From an uncultured Megasphaera sp. (GTDB taxonomy: Bacteria; Bacillota; Negativicutes; Veillonellales; Megasphaeraceae), in the NCBI GenBank assembly GCA_934202965.1, contig CAKPYN010000001.1, forward strand, positions 124,001 to 188,000: a DNA stretch of 64,000 bases, given 5' to 3'. Below, piece after piece: positions 51,527-60,475 of this stretch. Within the stretch, counting starts at the first letter, position 1. Each line of letters begins with the position of its first letter. The notes below the pieces were generated by a model, which ran no database searches, had not been told where the DNA came from, and saw nothing but the letters and a program-made list of their open reading frames with translations. The position numbers and the translations under genes were made by a program.

Positions 51527-53110
51527 TTACGATTCTAATCGCTTGACCACGGATGCCAGTGTATGGCCTATGCCAGGGATGCGGGCTACGTCACTGGCTT
51601 GTACGGCCCGCAACACAATGAGCCCAATCACATAGACACATACGGCAATTCCCATCGCAGCGATCGTAGCCAGCGTATTTCCCAAAAACAGCACCAGTCC
51701 TTGATAGATAAACCAAGCCGTTCCTGCCATCGCTGCGGCAGCTAAAAATAATCGGCATACGTACATCCATTGTACGTGGTATTGAATCAACCGATGAGAA
51801 ATATATAAATTGAGTGCTGTTGCAACGGCCAAATCGACATTCGTAGCCCACGCGGCACCGACTTCTCCCAACCAAGGAATGGCGGTCAGTTGCCAGCTTA
51901 AGACAATTTTAAACACCGCAGCGATAACCATATTGCATAAGGGAATAGCGGTGTGTCCCATCCCTTGCAATAAACCGCTAGTAATTTGCTGCAGCCCGAC
52001 GAGAAATACAGATATGGACAATACGCAGATTGCCGGCCCTGCTGCGGGTGTGGCGTACAACATCTGCGAAATGGGTACGGCTAATACGGCTAAACCGCAG
52101 CATGCCGGTACGGTAATAGCATTGGCAATGCGCATGGCTGTATGAACGCGTTGTAATACGCCATCCATATCGTGATTCGAATAGGCTGCTGATACAGCCG
52201 GCACCAAGCTGGTCGCCAAGGCAATGGTCAAAATAGTAGGCAGCTGCACCAATCCATTAGCCATGCCTGTCAAATAGCCATATAACGCTGTCGCTTCATG
52301 AACGGTATAGCCAGCCGTTTCCAATCGCGCCGGTACAATAAATAAATCAATACTAGCTACAGCCGGCAGCAGCATATTGGCAGCAGCTACGGGGATTGCC
52401 AGCACGGCCAGACGACGAAGAATCTGCATCGCTTTGCACGGCGCAAACACACGTGTATCAACAGGTAACGGCGTCCGTGTGTGCCGATAATATAACACGG
52501 CAATCACAGCAAGCCCGACAGCTGCTCCCGGAACAGCCCCAAACGTCGCGCCGGCGGCTGCTTTTTCTAATCCATAGGGCAAAAAGAACCAAGCAAGGAT
52601 AAGCATCGTGCATACACGGACAAACTGATCTGTCATTTGAGAGACAGCCGTCGGCGTCATGAGCTGCAGCCCTTGAAAATAGCCACGAAAACAACACGTA
52701 ATCATGGAAATCGTCAAAGCCGGCGCCAATACCACTAATGGCAGCAAGGCTCGTTCATCTCGTACCATGCCATATTGAATCAACAGTTTTGACCCAAACA
52801 ACATGGCAGCGCCGCACAAACATGCCGTAATCCCTACAGCGATCAACGTAATATGGAAAATCCGCTTGGCACCGCTATAATTTCCCTTCGCTGTTTGTTC
52901 TGCAATCATGATGGATACCGCGATGGGAATGCCTGCGCCGGCAATGCTGAGCAGCAAGATATAGACTGGATATGCCATTTGATACAGACCAATGCCTTCT
53001 CCTCCCAATAAGCGGGATAAGAGAATGCGATTCATGCCGCCGAGAATTTTTACGACGATACCGGCAATCGTCAAAATCATCGCACCTCGCAAAAAAGATG
53101 TTTTAGTCAA
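51527..53110 (-). CDS. MATE/MOP-type lipid flippase (SpoVB/YtgP-like polysaccharide exporter)
   Basis: This protein of about 527 residues has around 14 membrane helices and belongs to the MOP superfamily, like MurJ, YtgP and SpoVB. The text GGEGIGLYQMAYPVYILLL is typical of the SpoVB branch. It probably flips a lipid-linked cell-wall precursor. The start is taken as TTG at 53110 because AAAGGGG precedes it by about 8 bases and the protein then begins with the usual TKTSFLRGAMIL. The ATG at 53137 lies deeper in mfd with no good site. It overlaps the mfd stop by eight bases. Confidence 0.9.
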   Translation of the reverse strand: MTKTSFLRGAMILTIAGIVVKILGGMNRILLSRLLGGEGIGLYQMAYPVYILLLSIAGAGIPIAVSIMIAEQTAKGNYSGAKRIFHITLIAVGITACLCGAAMLFGSKLLIQYGMVRDERALLPLVVLAPALTISMITCCFRGYFQGLQLMTPTAVSQMTDQFVRVCTMLILAWFFLPYGLEKAAAGATFGAVPGAAVGLAVIAVLYYRHTRTPLPVDTRVFAPCKAMQILRRLAVLAIPVAAANMLLPAVASIDLFIVPARLETAGYTVHEATALYGYLTGMANGLVQLPTILTIALATSLVPAVSAAYSNHDMDGVLQRVHTAMRIANAITVPACCGLAVLAVPISQMLYATPAAGPAICVLSISVFLVGLQQITSGLLQGMGHTAIPLCNMVIAAVFKIVLSWQLTAIPWLGEVGAAWATNVDLAVATALNLYISHRLIQYHVQWMYVCRLFLAAAAMAGTAWFIYQGLVLFLGNTLATIAAMGIAVCVYVIGLIVLRAVQASDVARIPGIGHTLASVVKRLES

Positions 53111-56100
53111 GCGAATTCCCCTTTCGTAAGGATGCAAAGGTTTTCAATATCGAATCCAAAAACGCTAATATATCGGATACACCCTGTAGGGATATGCGAA
53201 GCATCAATGGATTACCGGGAACAGGCCGTATGATGCGCTGCTGTTTCTTATCCAGTTTTGTAAGCATGGGCATTTGCGCTGTATGCTGCCATTTGAGTTC
53301 CAATACATCGCGTTTTTGAGAAATCATCAAGATATGCTGGGCTTGTGCTCGTAAACGAATATGCGTCGCTGTCAATAAGGTTTGAACCGGCTGGGTCGGC
53401 TTGCCATAGCGATCGCATAATTCGTTTTCCAATTCTGTTAATTCTTTTTCTGTTTTCAGCATAGCCATGCGTTGATACATTTCAATTTTTTGCCCGCCAT
53501 TACTAATATACGGGTCATCAATAAATGCATCGACGTGTACTTCCATCACCGTTTCCGGTACCGGTTTCTCCTTGGTTTTCCCAGATTGGACATTGGCAAT
53601 GGCTTCTTCCAGCATATGACAATACATGGCAAAACCGACACTGGCAATGTTACCGTGTTGTTCTCGGCCTAATAAATTGCCGGCGCCGCGAATTTCCAAA
53701 TCTCGCATGGCAATTTTAAATCCCGAACCTAATTCCGTAAATTCTTTAATTGCCTGCAGTCTCTTTTCAGCGACTTCCGACAATACTTTATCACGGCGAT
53801 ACAGGAAATATGCGTAGGCCATCCGATGACTGCGGCCGACACGGCCCCGCATTTGATAGAGCTGGGATAAACCAAAATGATCGGCATCATAAATAATAAT
53901 CGTATTGGCGTTAGCTACATCCAGCCCATTTTCGACCAAACTCGAACATAAGAGTACATCATATTTTCCTTCATAAAAATCAAACATCAACTGTTCCAGT
54001 TGACCGCCGGCCATTTGCCCATGGGCAATGCCAATGGTAATATCCGGCAGTATGGCCTGTAATTCATCTTTCATGCGTTCAATCGTTTCGACGCGATTAT
54101 AGACAAAGAAAACTTGGCCGCCCCGGCGCTTTTCACGCATGACGGCATCACGGACAATGCGTTCGTCATATTCTGTTACATACGTTTGGACAGGGAAACG
54201 ATCCGTCGGCGGCGTTTCGATGACGCACATTTCCCGTAAATTGACGAGAGACATGTGGAGAGTACGCGGAATCGGCGTAGCACTTAGGGTTAATACATCT
54301 ATATGTGCCGCCCAAGCCTTCCATTTTTCTTTTTGCGCGACCCCAAATCGTTGTTCTTCATCGACTACCAGCAAGCCTAAATCCTGAAACTTGACTTTTT
54401 TATTCAACAGGCTATGAGTCCCAATTAATACATCAATATCGCCGTTTAAGGTACGGGCTAAGATTTCTTTTTTTTCTTTATACGAACGGAAGCGATTTAA
54501 TACCTCACACGACACGCCAAAGGGGGCCAGCCGTTCTGTAAAGGTTTGAAAATGTTGCTGTGCCAATACGGTAGTCGGTACCAAAACAGCGACTTGCTTG
54601 CCGCCCATGACCGTTTTAAAAATAGCGCGCATCGCAACTTCCGTCTTACCAAATCCTACATCACCACAGACCAAGCAATCCATGGGGAATGGTTTTTCCA
54701 TGCTCTTTTTAATTGCTGCGACCGCTTTTAACTGATCTTCCGTTTCTTCATACGGAAAGGCATCTTCAAATTCTTGCTGCTGCGGTGAATCCGGCGGAAA
54801 GGCATAGCCCGTTACAATTTCTCGTTTTGCGTAAATAGATACCAATTTTTCTGCCAAATCGGTAATCGACTTCTGTGCTTTTTTACGAGCTTTCTGCCAG
54901 TCATTGCCACCCATTTTATGCAGTTTCGGCGTATTTCCTTCATTGCCGATATATCGTTGCAATAAATTCAGCTGGTCTGTTGGTACATATAAAATATCCT
55001 TATCGGCATAATGAATTTCCAAATAATCTTTATGTACGCCGTCTATCTCTATCGTTTTAATGCCATCATAGCGACCAATACCATGGGATTCATGAACGAC
55101 ATAATCGCCAGGCTTTAAGTCCGTAAATACATTAATTTCCTGTCCCTTGGCTGCATGATGACGCAAACGATGTTTTTGCATGCCATAAATATCTCGTTCG
55201 GAAATGATGACAACTTTAGCATAGGGCAACTCAAAACCATTGCGGATTTCTCCATCTGCAATATATACACCGTTGGTTTGCAGCGGTATGCTGTCATCAT
55301 ATATTGCAACATCTTGTCCCTGTTGTTTCAGCCAGGATGTCAACGTCGCGGTCCGTTCTTTGCTGCCTAAGACAAATAAAATGGCATTATCATTTTGCTG
55401 CCAATGCGTTAATTCATCAGCCAGCAAATTAAATTGCTTTTGAAAACTGGCCATCATTTTTGCAGCAAAGCTGACGGATGAATCGAGCATCATGTCCGGT
55501 ACGGACTGTGCCAGTAAGGACAACACAATTTGTGTATTACCCCGCTGTTGGCTGACAGCTTTTTTCCAAGGACATACAAGGCCTTTATACTCATCGGACT
55601 CTTTCAATAATTTTTTTAAATTTTCACGCACGCGATTCGGTTCATCCCAAATAATCACGCCGTCGCCAACATAATCTAAGAGCGTACAAGACGCTTCTTC
55701 AGGCTGACATTCCAGCGAAATCGGCAAGATACGGACATCTTGCGTCGTATCCTTTGATTTTTGATTGGTGACATCAAAAAAGCGGATGCTTTCTATTTCA
55801 TCGCCAAAAAATTCCAGCCGCAGCGGATCGGGATAATTGACGGCATATAGGTCAATAATATCGCCGCGTACCGAAAAATGACCCCGTCGTTCGACTAAAT
55901 CAACACGTTCATAGCCGCTATCCACAATATGCTGCAACAATTGCTCACGGTCATATTCAGTCGCAACGGCAATATCAATGACAGCATCATCAATACGTTG
56001 CGGTGCCAAGATATACTGCAGTGCTTCTTCCGGCGTGGCTAAGACAATACCGGCTTGTCCGGACCGAAGATAGCCGAGTACTTCCATTTGCCGTGCCGAC

Positions 56101-56393
56101 CGGTCCATACTTTTCGCCGTCGTCGTAAATACGGCTTTGTCCACAAAGGGAAAATCCAATACCCTTGCATGAGGGACCATAAACTGTAAGTCGGACATCC
56201 AATCGGCTACATTTTCCTTAGACGGAACAATAACAATCGCTTGTTTTTGGGTTTCACACCATGCTTTTCCCACCAAGAGACTCTTTACAGAGCCGCCTAA
56301 GCCATAAATACTATGGCATCCGGGCTGCTTAAATTGCTGTACTGCATTCTTGATGTTTTCATCGTGATTGACCCATTGAAATAATTGATTCAT
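53103..56393 (-). CDS. mfd: Transcription-repair coupling factor Mfd
   Basis: Mfd pushes stalled RNA polymerase off lesions and recruits UvrA. The 1096 residues hold a UvrB-like N-terminal region, the RNA polymerase-interacting domain (GDYVVHESHGIGRYDG), SF2 helicase motifs (CGDVGFGKTEVAM, VVDEEQRFGV, LTLSATPIPRTLHMS, RMRGRVGRS) and a C-terminal inhibitory domain. The length and motif set are complete. It begins a run mfd, flippase, mazG, hup. Confidence 0.97.
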   Translation of the reverse strand: MNQLFQWVNHDENIKNAVQQFKQPGCHSIYGLGGSVKSLLVGKAWCETQKQAIVIVPSKENVADWMSDLQFMVPHARVLDFPFVDKAVFTTTAKSMDRSARQMEVLGYLRSGQAGIVLATPEEALQYILAPQRIDDAVIDIAVATEYDREQLLQHIVDSGYERVDLVERRGHFSVRGDIIDLYAVNYPDPLRLEFFGDEIESIRFFDVTNQKSKDTTQDVRILPISLECQPEEASCTLLDYVGDGVIIWDEPNRVRENLKKLLKESDEYKGLVCPWKKAVSQQRGNTQIVLSLLAQSVPDMMLDSSVSFAAKMMASFQKQFNLLADELTHWQQNDNAILFVLGSKERTATLTSWLKQQGQDVAIYDDSIPLQTNGVYIADGEIRNGFELPYAKVVIISERDIYGMQKHRLRHHAAKGQEINVFTDLKPGDYVVHESHGIGRYDGIKTIEIDGVHKDYLEIHYADKDILYVPTDQLNLLQRYIGNEGNTPKLHKMGGNDWQKARKKAQKSITDLAEKLVSIYAKREIVTGYAFPPDSPQQQEFEDAFPYEETEDQLKAVAAIKKSMEKPFPMDCLVCGDVGFGKTEVAMRAIFKTVMGGKQVAVLVPTTVLAQQHFQTFTERLAPFGVSCEVLNRFRSYKEKKEILARTLNGDIDVLIGTHSLLNKKVKFQDLGLLVVDEEQRFGVAQKEKWKAWAAHIDVLTLSATPIPRTLHMSLVNLREMCVIETPPTDRFPVQTYVTEYDERIVRDAVMREKRRGGQVFFVYNRVETIERMKDELQAILPDITIGIAHGQMAGGQLEQLMFDFYEGKYDVLLCSSLVENGLDVANANTIIIYDADHFGLSQLYQMRGRVGRSHRMAYAYFLYRRDKVLSEVAEKRLQAIKEFTELGSGFKIAMRDLEIRGAGNLLGREQHGNIASVGFAMYCHMLEEAIANVQSGKTKEKPVPETVMEVHVDAFIDDPYISNGGQKIEMYQRMAMLKTEKELTELENELCDRYGKPTQPVQTLLTATHIRLRAQAQHILMISQKRDVLELKWQHTAQMPMLTKLDKKQQRIIRPVPGNPLMLRISLQGVSDILAFLDSILKTFASLRKGNSLD

Positions 56394-56417
56394 GTGACTC
56401 TAAACCTCATAGAAAAT

Positions 56418-56441
56418 GGGGCTTTAGTTTCCTAAAGCCCT
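56418..56441 (-). terminator. Terminator after the amidase gene
   Basis: GGGCTTTAG and CTAAAGCCC pair around TTTC. The T tract on the minus strand is interrupted, so it is of moderate strength. Confidence 0.65.
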
Positions 56442-56517
56442 ATCGTTATTTATTTTCATCCATATACCGTATTATATCATATTTTGGCTAAAAAGCACAG
56501 AAAGACAGGGTATCCTT

Positions 56518-57276
56518 TTAGGAACGCGGATACGTCAGATGTAGCAACCGAACATGCTTCAACTTTTCTTTGGCTAATGCTAGTGATACGTCATCGCGGA
56601 TTTCCGCCAGCAGCCGGTACAAGTTTCTGCCCGGACAATCGGTGCTGTTTACATCCCGATGGCCGACAATCGTCATTCGATCCGGCTGAATATGATAGGT
56701 TTGGCACAAGAATATCAATAGCGTTTCTAAGGAGTCTATCTGTTGTTTCGTTGGAATTTCTTTTTCAAAATTACCGGTGACATTGATGCCGACAGTGTGA
56801 TAATTTTGCCCTTCGGCATGGGCACCGACCGTTGCCAGCGGTCTCCCTCGTTCAATCGTGCCATCTTTGCGAATGACATAATGATAACCGATACCGGCCC
56901 AGCCATTGGCCAAATGCGCCTTATGAATGGCTGCTGCCGACGTATCCCCATCGGGAATCCCGACATGATGAATGACGATCATATCCGTTTTCGGTCGTAC
57001 TAATAACGGTTCATGAAATGTAAAGTTCGTTTCGACAACAGGAAACGGTTCTTTGGGTGCAACATCTTTCGCAGAATCATATTCACGCAGTACCGTATCA
57101 CTCGAAGATGCGGCATGAGCCGACTGCTTGGGAGTCGTTACCGTCGTTTCCTGTTTTACTTGCACCGGCTTTATCGGTGTTGTCGGCAAGGTTTTAGGAT
57201 GATCTGCCAAGACAGGCATCGCCATGCAAGCACACACACAAGATACCAGACATATCGTACGAACAAACAAATTCAT
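56518..57276 (-). CDS. Secreted N-acetylmuramoyl-L-alanine amidase (Amidase_2/PGRP fold)
   Basis: This enzyme cleaves the bond between MurNAc and the peptide stem. A signal peptide (residues 1-25, ending AMPVLADHP) leads to a Pro/Thr-rich linker and then an Amidase_2 domain at about 95-245. Zinc ligands fit VIHHVG and GHRDVNSTDCPGR, and GIGYHYVIRKDGTIERGRP is typical of the PGRP fold. It starts 2 bp after the PHP gene stop, so they form an operon. Confidence 0.92.
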   Translation of the reverse strand: MNLFVRTICLVSCVCACMAMPVLADHPKTLPTTPIKPVQVKQETTVTTPKQSAHAASSSDTVLREYDSAKDVAPKEPFPVVETNFTFHEPLLVRPKTDMIVIHHVGIPDGDTSAAAIHKAHLANGWAGIGYHYVIRKDGTIERGRPLATVGAHAEGQNYHTVGINVTGNFEKEIPTKQQIDSLETLLIFLCQTYHIQPDRMTIVGHRDVNSTDCPGRNLYRLLAEIRDDVSLALAKEKLKHVRLLHLTYPRS

Positions 57277-57278
57277 TG

Positions 57279-58184
57279 TTAATACACTTCCCCATTGCGT
57301 TTTTTAATGATTTCACATAGCCCTTCATAAACAGGCTGCGGTTGTGGATGACCATAGGTTCCCAGTGAAATATGCGGCTTAGCCCGACCGTGATAATCAC
57401 TGCCAATCGTATCCAGTAACTGATGCTCTTGCACGATATGCCGATAAAATGCCGCTGTTTCTTTATCGTGATAACTGCAGAATACTTCGATGCCATCAAT
57501 GCCGCATTGGATCAATTCTTCCGTCAGCTCCCGATTCTGCTTCATATTGGCTCCGGGATGCGCTAACACAGCGGCGCCGCCATGCTGTTGAATTACTTGC
57601 ACAGACGCAGCAAAGTCAGGTAATTCCATCGGAATGAATGCTGGACCGCCTTGACCGCAAAAATCCCAGCCAAAATTCACATACGGCGCATTGCCGCGCG
57701 TTCCCCCAGGTCGGTAGGGTGCTAACACGATGTTGTTTTCATTGCGCGGATCAGCCAACGCTGCGCGAGCAATCGTGACCGATGCAACAACGCCATCTAA
57801 AGACATATTCCGAATTTGGGGACGGTCGAGGTAAATTCCCAATGCTTCGACGGCATCCATCATTTTTTCAGAATTTGCCAAGCGTTGCTCGTGTATATCT
57901 TTTTCTATCTGTTGAAATACGGCACAATCGGTATGGATGCCATAGCCAAGTAAATGAAAATTTTTGCCGTTATGCTGACAACTGACTTCGATGCCCGGAA
58001 AAAAATAAAGCCCCAAACGCTGTGCCATCTCTTTGGCTTCGGGAATGGCACGCACCGAATCATGATCCGTAACAGCGACAGCTCGCAGACCGGCATCCGC
58101 GCATTGCTGCATCAAATCTGCCGGCTCAAACTGTCCATCCATGCTATACCGCGTATGCATATGTAAATCAAGCCATGTTTCCAT
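57279..58184 (-). CDS. PHP-domain phosphoesterase (YciV/RnaAM type)
   Basis: The 301-residue metal enzyme has the PHP motifs LDLHMHTRYSMDG, TDHDSV, FPGIEVSC, HPGAN and SDYHGR. Relatives hydrolyse 3',5'-nucleoside bisphosphates or trim short RNA 5' ends. The start at 58184 follows AAAGGA. An in-frame start at 58217 adds an arginine-rich extension without support. Confidence 0.9.
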   Translation of the reverse strand: METWLDLHMHTRYSMDGQFEPADLMQQCADAGLRAVAVTDHDSVRAIPEAKEMAQRLGLYFFPGIEVSCQHNGKNFHLLGYGIHTDCAVFQQIEKDIHEQRLANSEKMMDAVEALGIYLDRPQIRNMSLDGVVASVTIARAALADPRNENNIVLAPYRPGGTRGNAPYVNFGWDFCGQGGPAFIPMELPDFAASVQVIQQHGGAAVLAHPGANMKQNRELTEELIQCGIDGIEVFCSYHDKETAAFYRHIVQEHQLLDTIGSDYHGRAKPHISLGTYGHPQPQPVYEGLCEIIKKRNGEVY

Positions 58185-58243
58185 GAATCTATCGTCCTTT
58201 CTGTATCGCCTTCGCACGAAGACTTGATATCCCTGTCAATTGA

Positions 58244-58285
58244 CATAATAAAATGACACCCTTCATTAGGTGTCATTTTATTATG
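58244..58285 (-). terminator. Terminator after the LMW phosphatase gene
   Basis: CATAATAAAATGACACC and its perfect complement flank an 8-nt loop. Confidence 0.9.
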
Positions 58286-58349
58286 CCTGTATATATTATA
58301 TCATAAAAATACCTTGCTTAGCAGAGAAAATACATTCATTTTACCAAGC

Positions 58350-58811
58350 TTATACACTGTCTCTTTTAAGAAATTTCAACAACGCCTGACATCCTGTCCA
58401 TACATCTTCGTATGTTTGGTCAAAATTTCCGGTGTACCATGGATCGGCTACATCTCGATGCATACCGGCAAATGACAATAAGGAATGTACTTTATGAGCC
58501 CTATCGTCACCGCAGATGCGACGAATTTCGTATTTGTTTTCACTGTCAAAGTAGATAATGTAATCATACGCAGCATAATCTTCGTTGCGAATTTGTACAG
58601 CTTGCCGCTTTGAAAAGGGAATCCCCTTTTCCCGTAATTTCTCTTTCGTTCCCCAATGCGTATCATTGCCAATTTCTTCCCGGCTCGTCGCCGCAGACGC
58701 AATATAAAATTGTTCTGCTAATCCCGCCCGACGAACCAATTCTTTCATCACAAACTCCGCCATCGTAGAACGACAAATATTGCCGTGGCAAACGAATAAT
58801 ATTTTTATCAC
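58350..58811 (-). CDS. Low-molecular-weight protein-tyrosine-phosphatase
   Basis: The 153-residue protein has the P-loop VCHGNICRS close to its start (nucleophile Cys8, Arg14) and the general acid Asp in DPWYTGNFDQTY. It is probably a cytosolic phosphatase acting on Tyr-phosphorylated proteins or low-molecular substrates. The start is GTG at 58811 behind GGAG. Going up to 58856 would overlap the preceding small gene and is not supported by homology. Confidence 0.92.
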   Translation of the reverse strand: MIKILFVCHGNICRSTMAEFVMKELVRRAGLAEQFYIASAATSREEIGNDTHWGTKEKLREKGIPFSKRQAVQIRNEDYAAYDYIIYFDSENKYEIRRICGDDRAHKVHSLLSFAGMHRDVADPWYTGNFDQTYEDVWTGCQALLKFLKRDSV

Positions 58812-58845
58812 TATATTCCGCTCCTTTTTATGTCTGGTTATGCCG

Positions 58846-59187
58846 CTAACTGCCATTATACAGCGTTTTCCCTGCTTCAGGGACTTTACCTAATAGAGTA
58901 GTCTGCATAACGCAACCGTCATTTGCAGTAAACCCAATAGTAAACGGAGACGACCGTACTACTGTAATGTTCTGCGAAAAATGCATATATCCCATTGTAG
59001 CAGAAAATGCACTGGCTTTCAGCAAAAAATATCTAAAAAAAGACCTACAACCATTTAAAAATTCCAAATGTTTGGCCAATTCTTTTGTATCTTCTGACAA
59101 TGCTGTTTTGTCCAATTGGGCCATTTCTGTATGAAACAGCAATTCTTTGATGTATGTTACATAGACCTGCACATCATTCTGGTTCAT
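58846..59187 (-). CDS. Orphan 113-residue protein overlapping the V4R gene
   Basis: No family was recognised. The first half is helical and charged and the second half, after a hydrophobic centre (YFLLKASAFSATMGYMHF), looks beta-rich. Its start lies inside the end of the V4R gene (14-base overlap), which suggests translational coupling. It is most likely a partner of the V4R protein. Confidence 0.6.
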   Translation of the reverse strand: MNQNDVQVYVTYIKELLFHTEMAQLDKTALSEDTKELAKHLEFLNGCRSFFRYFLLKASAFSATMGYMHFSQNITVVRSSPFTIGFTANDGCVMQTTLLGKVPEAGKTLYNGS

Positions 59188-59722
59188 CTGTCACCCATCC
59201 TTTAAACCGGCACACCCTGTTGCCGTTAGCCCAGCAATCCACTTCCCGTACGGTATAGTTCTGTTTGGTGTACGAATGGAGAATTCCTGCTAAAAAACCT
59301 TCATCATATTTACATACCAATTCATTAGAAACAGGAAGACCGCTGCAATCTAAATCTTCATGTACCGTAATGACGACTTCGCCTTTTTTGAAATCGGTTT
59401 TTTCCATGCGGAGAATGCCGATTTTTAACTGCTCCATGGTTTGTATCAATATACTGATAAACGTACTTTCATCAGCATCCAGAGGGAGTACATGAACGGC
59501 AAATTCGCTGCCTGCTTTAAAACCGGCCTGCCGAAATAATTCGTCCGCCTGTTCCTTGCCAAAGTTTTTGCAGAGAACGTCGTTCATACTATATGCCAGC
59601 ATGCGATATACCAAAACCGGCATATCTTCACCCAATTGTTTGCGGCCTTCTTTAATATTTCCCAGGGTATCCCAAGAAAACATATCATGACTTTGCGGAT
59701 TTATCTTTTTTACCGGCATCAT
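59174..59722 (-). CDS. V4R (4-vinyl reductase) domain protein
   Basis: The 182-residue protein matches the V4R fold in its C-terminal half: FLAGILHSYTKQNYTVREV followed by CWANGNRVCRFKG, with the usual Cys pair. V4R domains bind small hydrophobic molecules or act as adapters in signalling. The start at 59722 follows GGAGAGGA. It heads an operon-like pair with the overlapping orphan gene. Confidence 0.82.
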   Translation of the reverse strand: MMPVKKINPQSHDMFSWDTLGNIKEGRKQLGEDMPVLVYRMLAYSMNDVLCKNFGKEQADELFRQAGFKAGSEFAVHVLPLDADESTFISILIQTMEQLKIGILRMEKTDFKKGEVVITVHEDLDCSGLPVSNELVCKYDEGFLAGILHSYTKQNYTVREVDCWANGNRVCRFKGWVTDEPE

Positions 59723-59837
59723 GTATGTCCTCTCCTTTTGTCTATGTATAAACATATATTTTCATTGTATTTCTTTTTATTATACGGATTTTAGGCCCAA
59801 AATTCAATCTATACAAAAAAATTACTCCGTTTATAGC

Positions 59838-59877
59838 AAAAAGCGAATTATCGTCAGTATGACAATAATTCGCTTTT
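59838..59877 (-). terminator. Terminator after the Rrf2 gene
   Basis: AAAAGCGAATTAT and ATAATTCGCTTTT are perfect 13-bp arms, extended inward by GTCA/TGAC with one mismatch. It lies between the Rrf2 stop and the V4R promoter. Confidence 0.88.
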
Positions 59878-59898
59878 CGCTTTTAGTTATATATACTG

Positions 59899-60339
59899 TT
59901 ATTTGGCAGAAGCCACTTCTTTTTTTATGTCTGCCGCTACATCAGCGACTGTAATCCGACGCAACTGCGTTTCCATCGCATCCTGCACTTGCCGAAGCCT
60001 GCCATCCATCGCGTAATGGATGTTTCTGCCTACAGGACACTGCATATTCGGTTTCTCGTGAAAGTGAAACAGCCCTTTATCATCAATGCATTCTACAGCT
60101 TTATACACATCATAGAATGTAATGTTGTCCAGTTTTTTAGCTAAACAAATACCGCTTTTCCCCTGGCTGCTTTCGATAATACCGACTGCCTTCAAATTTC
60201 CCATCACCTGTCTTACAATAACGGGATTTGCCCCGACACTTCCTGCAAGAAAACTACTGGTCACTTTCATGCTGTCCTTAAAATAGTCAATTGCCGTAAT
60301 AATGTGCACTGCGATGGTAAATTTACTCGTAATCTGCAT
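59899..60339 (-). CDS. Rrf2 family transcriptional regulator
   Basis: The 146-residue winged-helix protein has the Rrf2 pattern: a start like MQITSKFTIAVHIITAI, recognition helix GANPVIVRQVMGNLK and wing SSQGKSGICLAK. Only one cysteine sits in the sensor region (MQCPVG), not the three that hold a cluster in IscR or NsrR. It is thus closer to YwnA-like single-Cys redox regulators. Its targets could include the secreted protein gene upstream of it, but no direct evidence exists. Confidence 0.9.
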   Translation of the reverse strand: MQITSKFTIAVHIITAIDYFKDSMKVTSSFLAGSVGANPVIVRQVMGNLKAVGIIESSQGKSGICLAKKLDNITFYDVYKAVECIDDKGLFHFHEKPNMQCPVGRNIHYAMDGRLRQVQDAMETQLRRITVADVAADIKKEVASAK

Positions 60340-60475
60340 AGCATCCTCCTCTTGCTTATACCATACAGACTTAAGAGAAAGATGTCAATACAAAAATCAC
60401 AAGTGCCCTATCTTCTTCTAAGATATACTGCCGAACAGACTACCATCATTGATTGCCGTGTATTCTTGGAACAAC

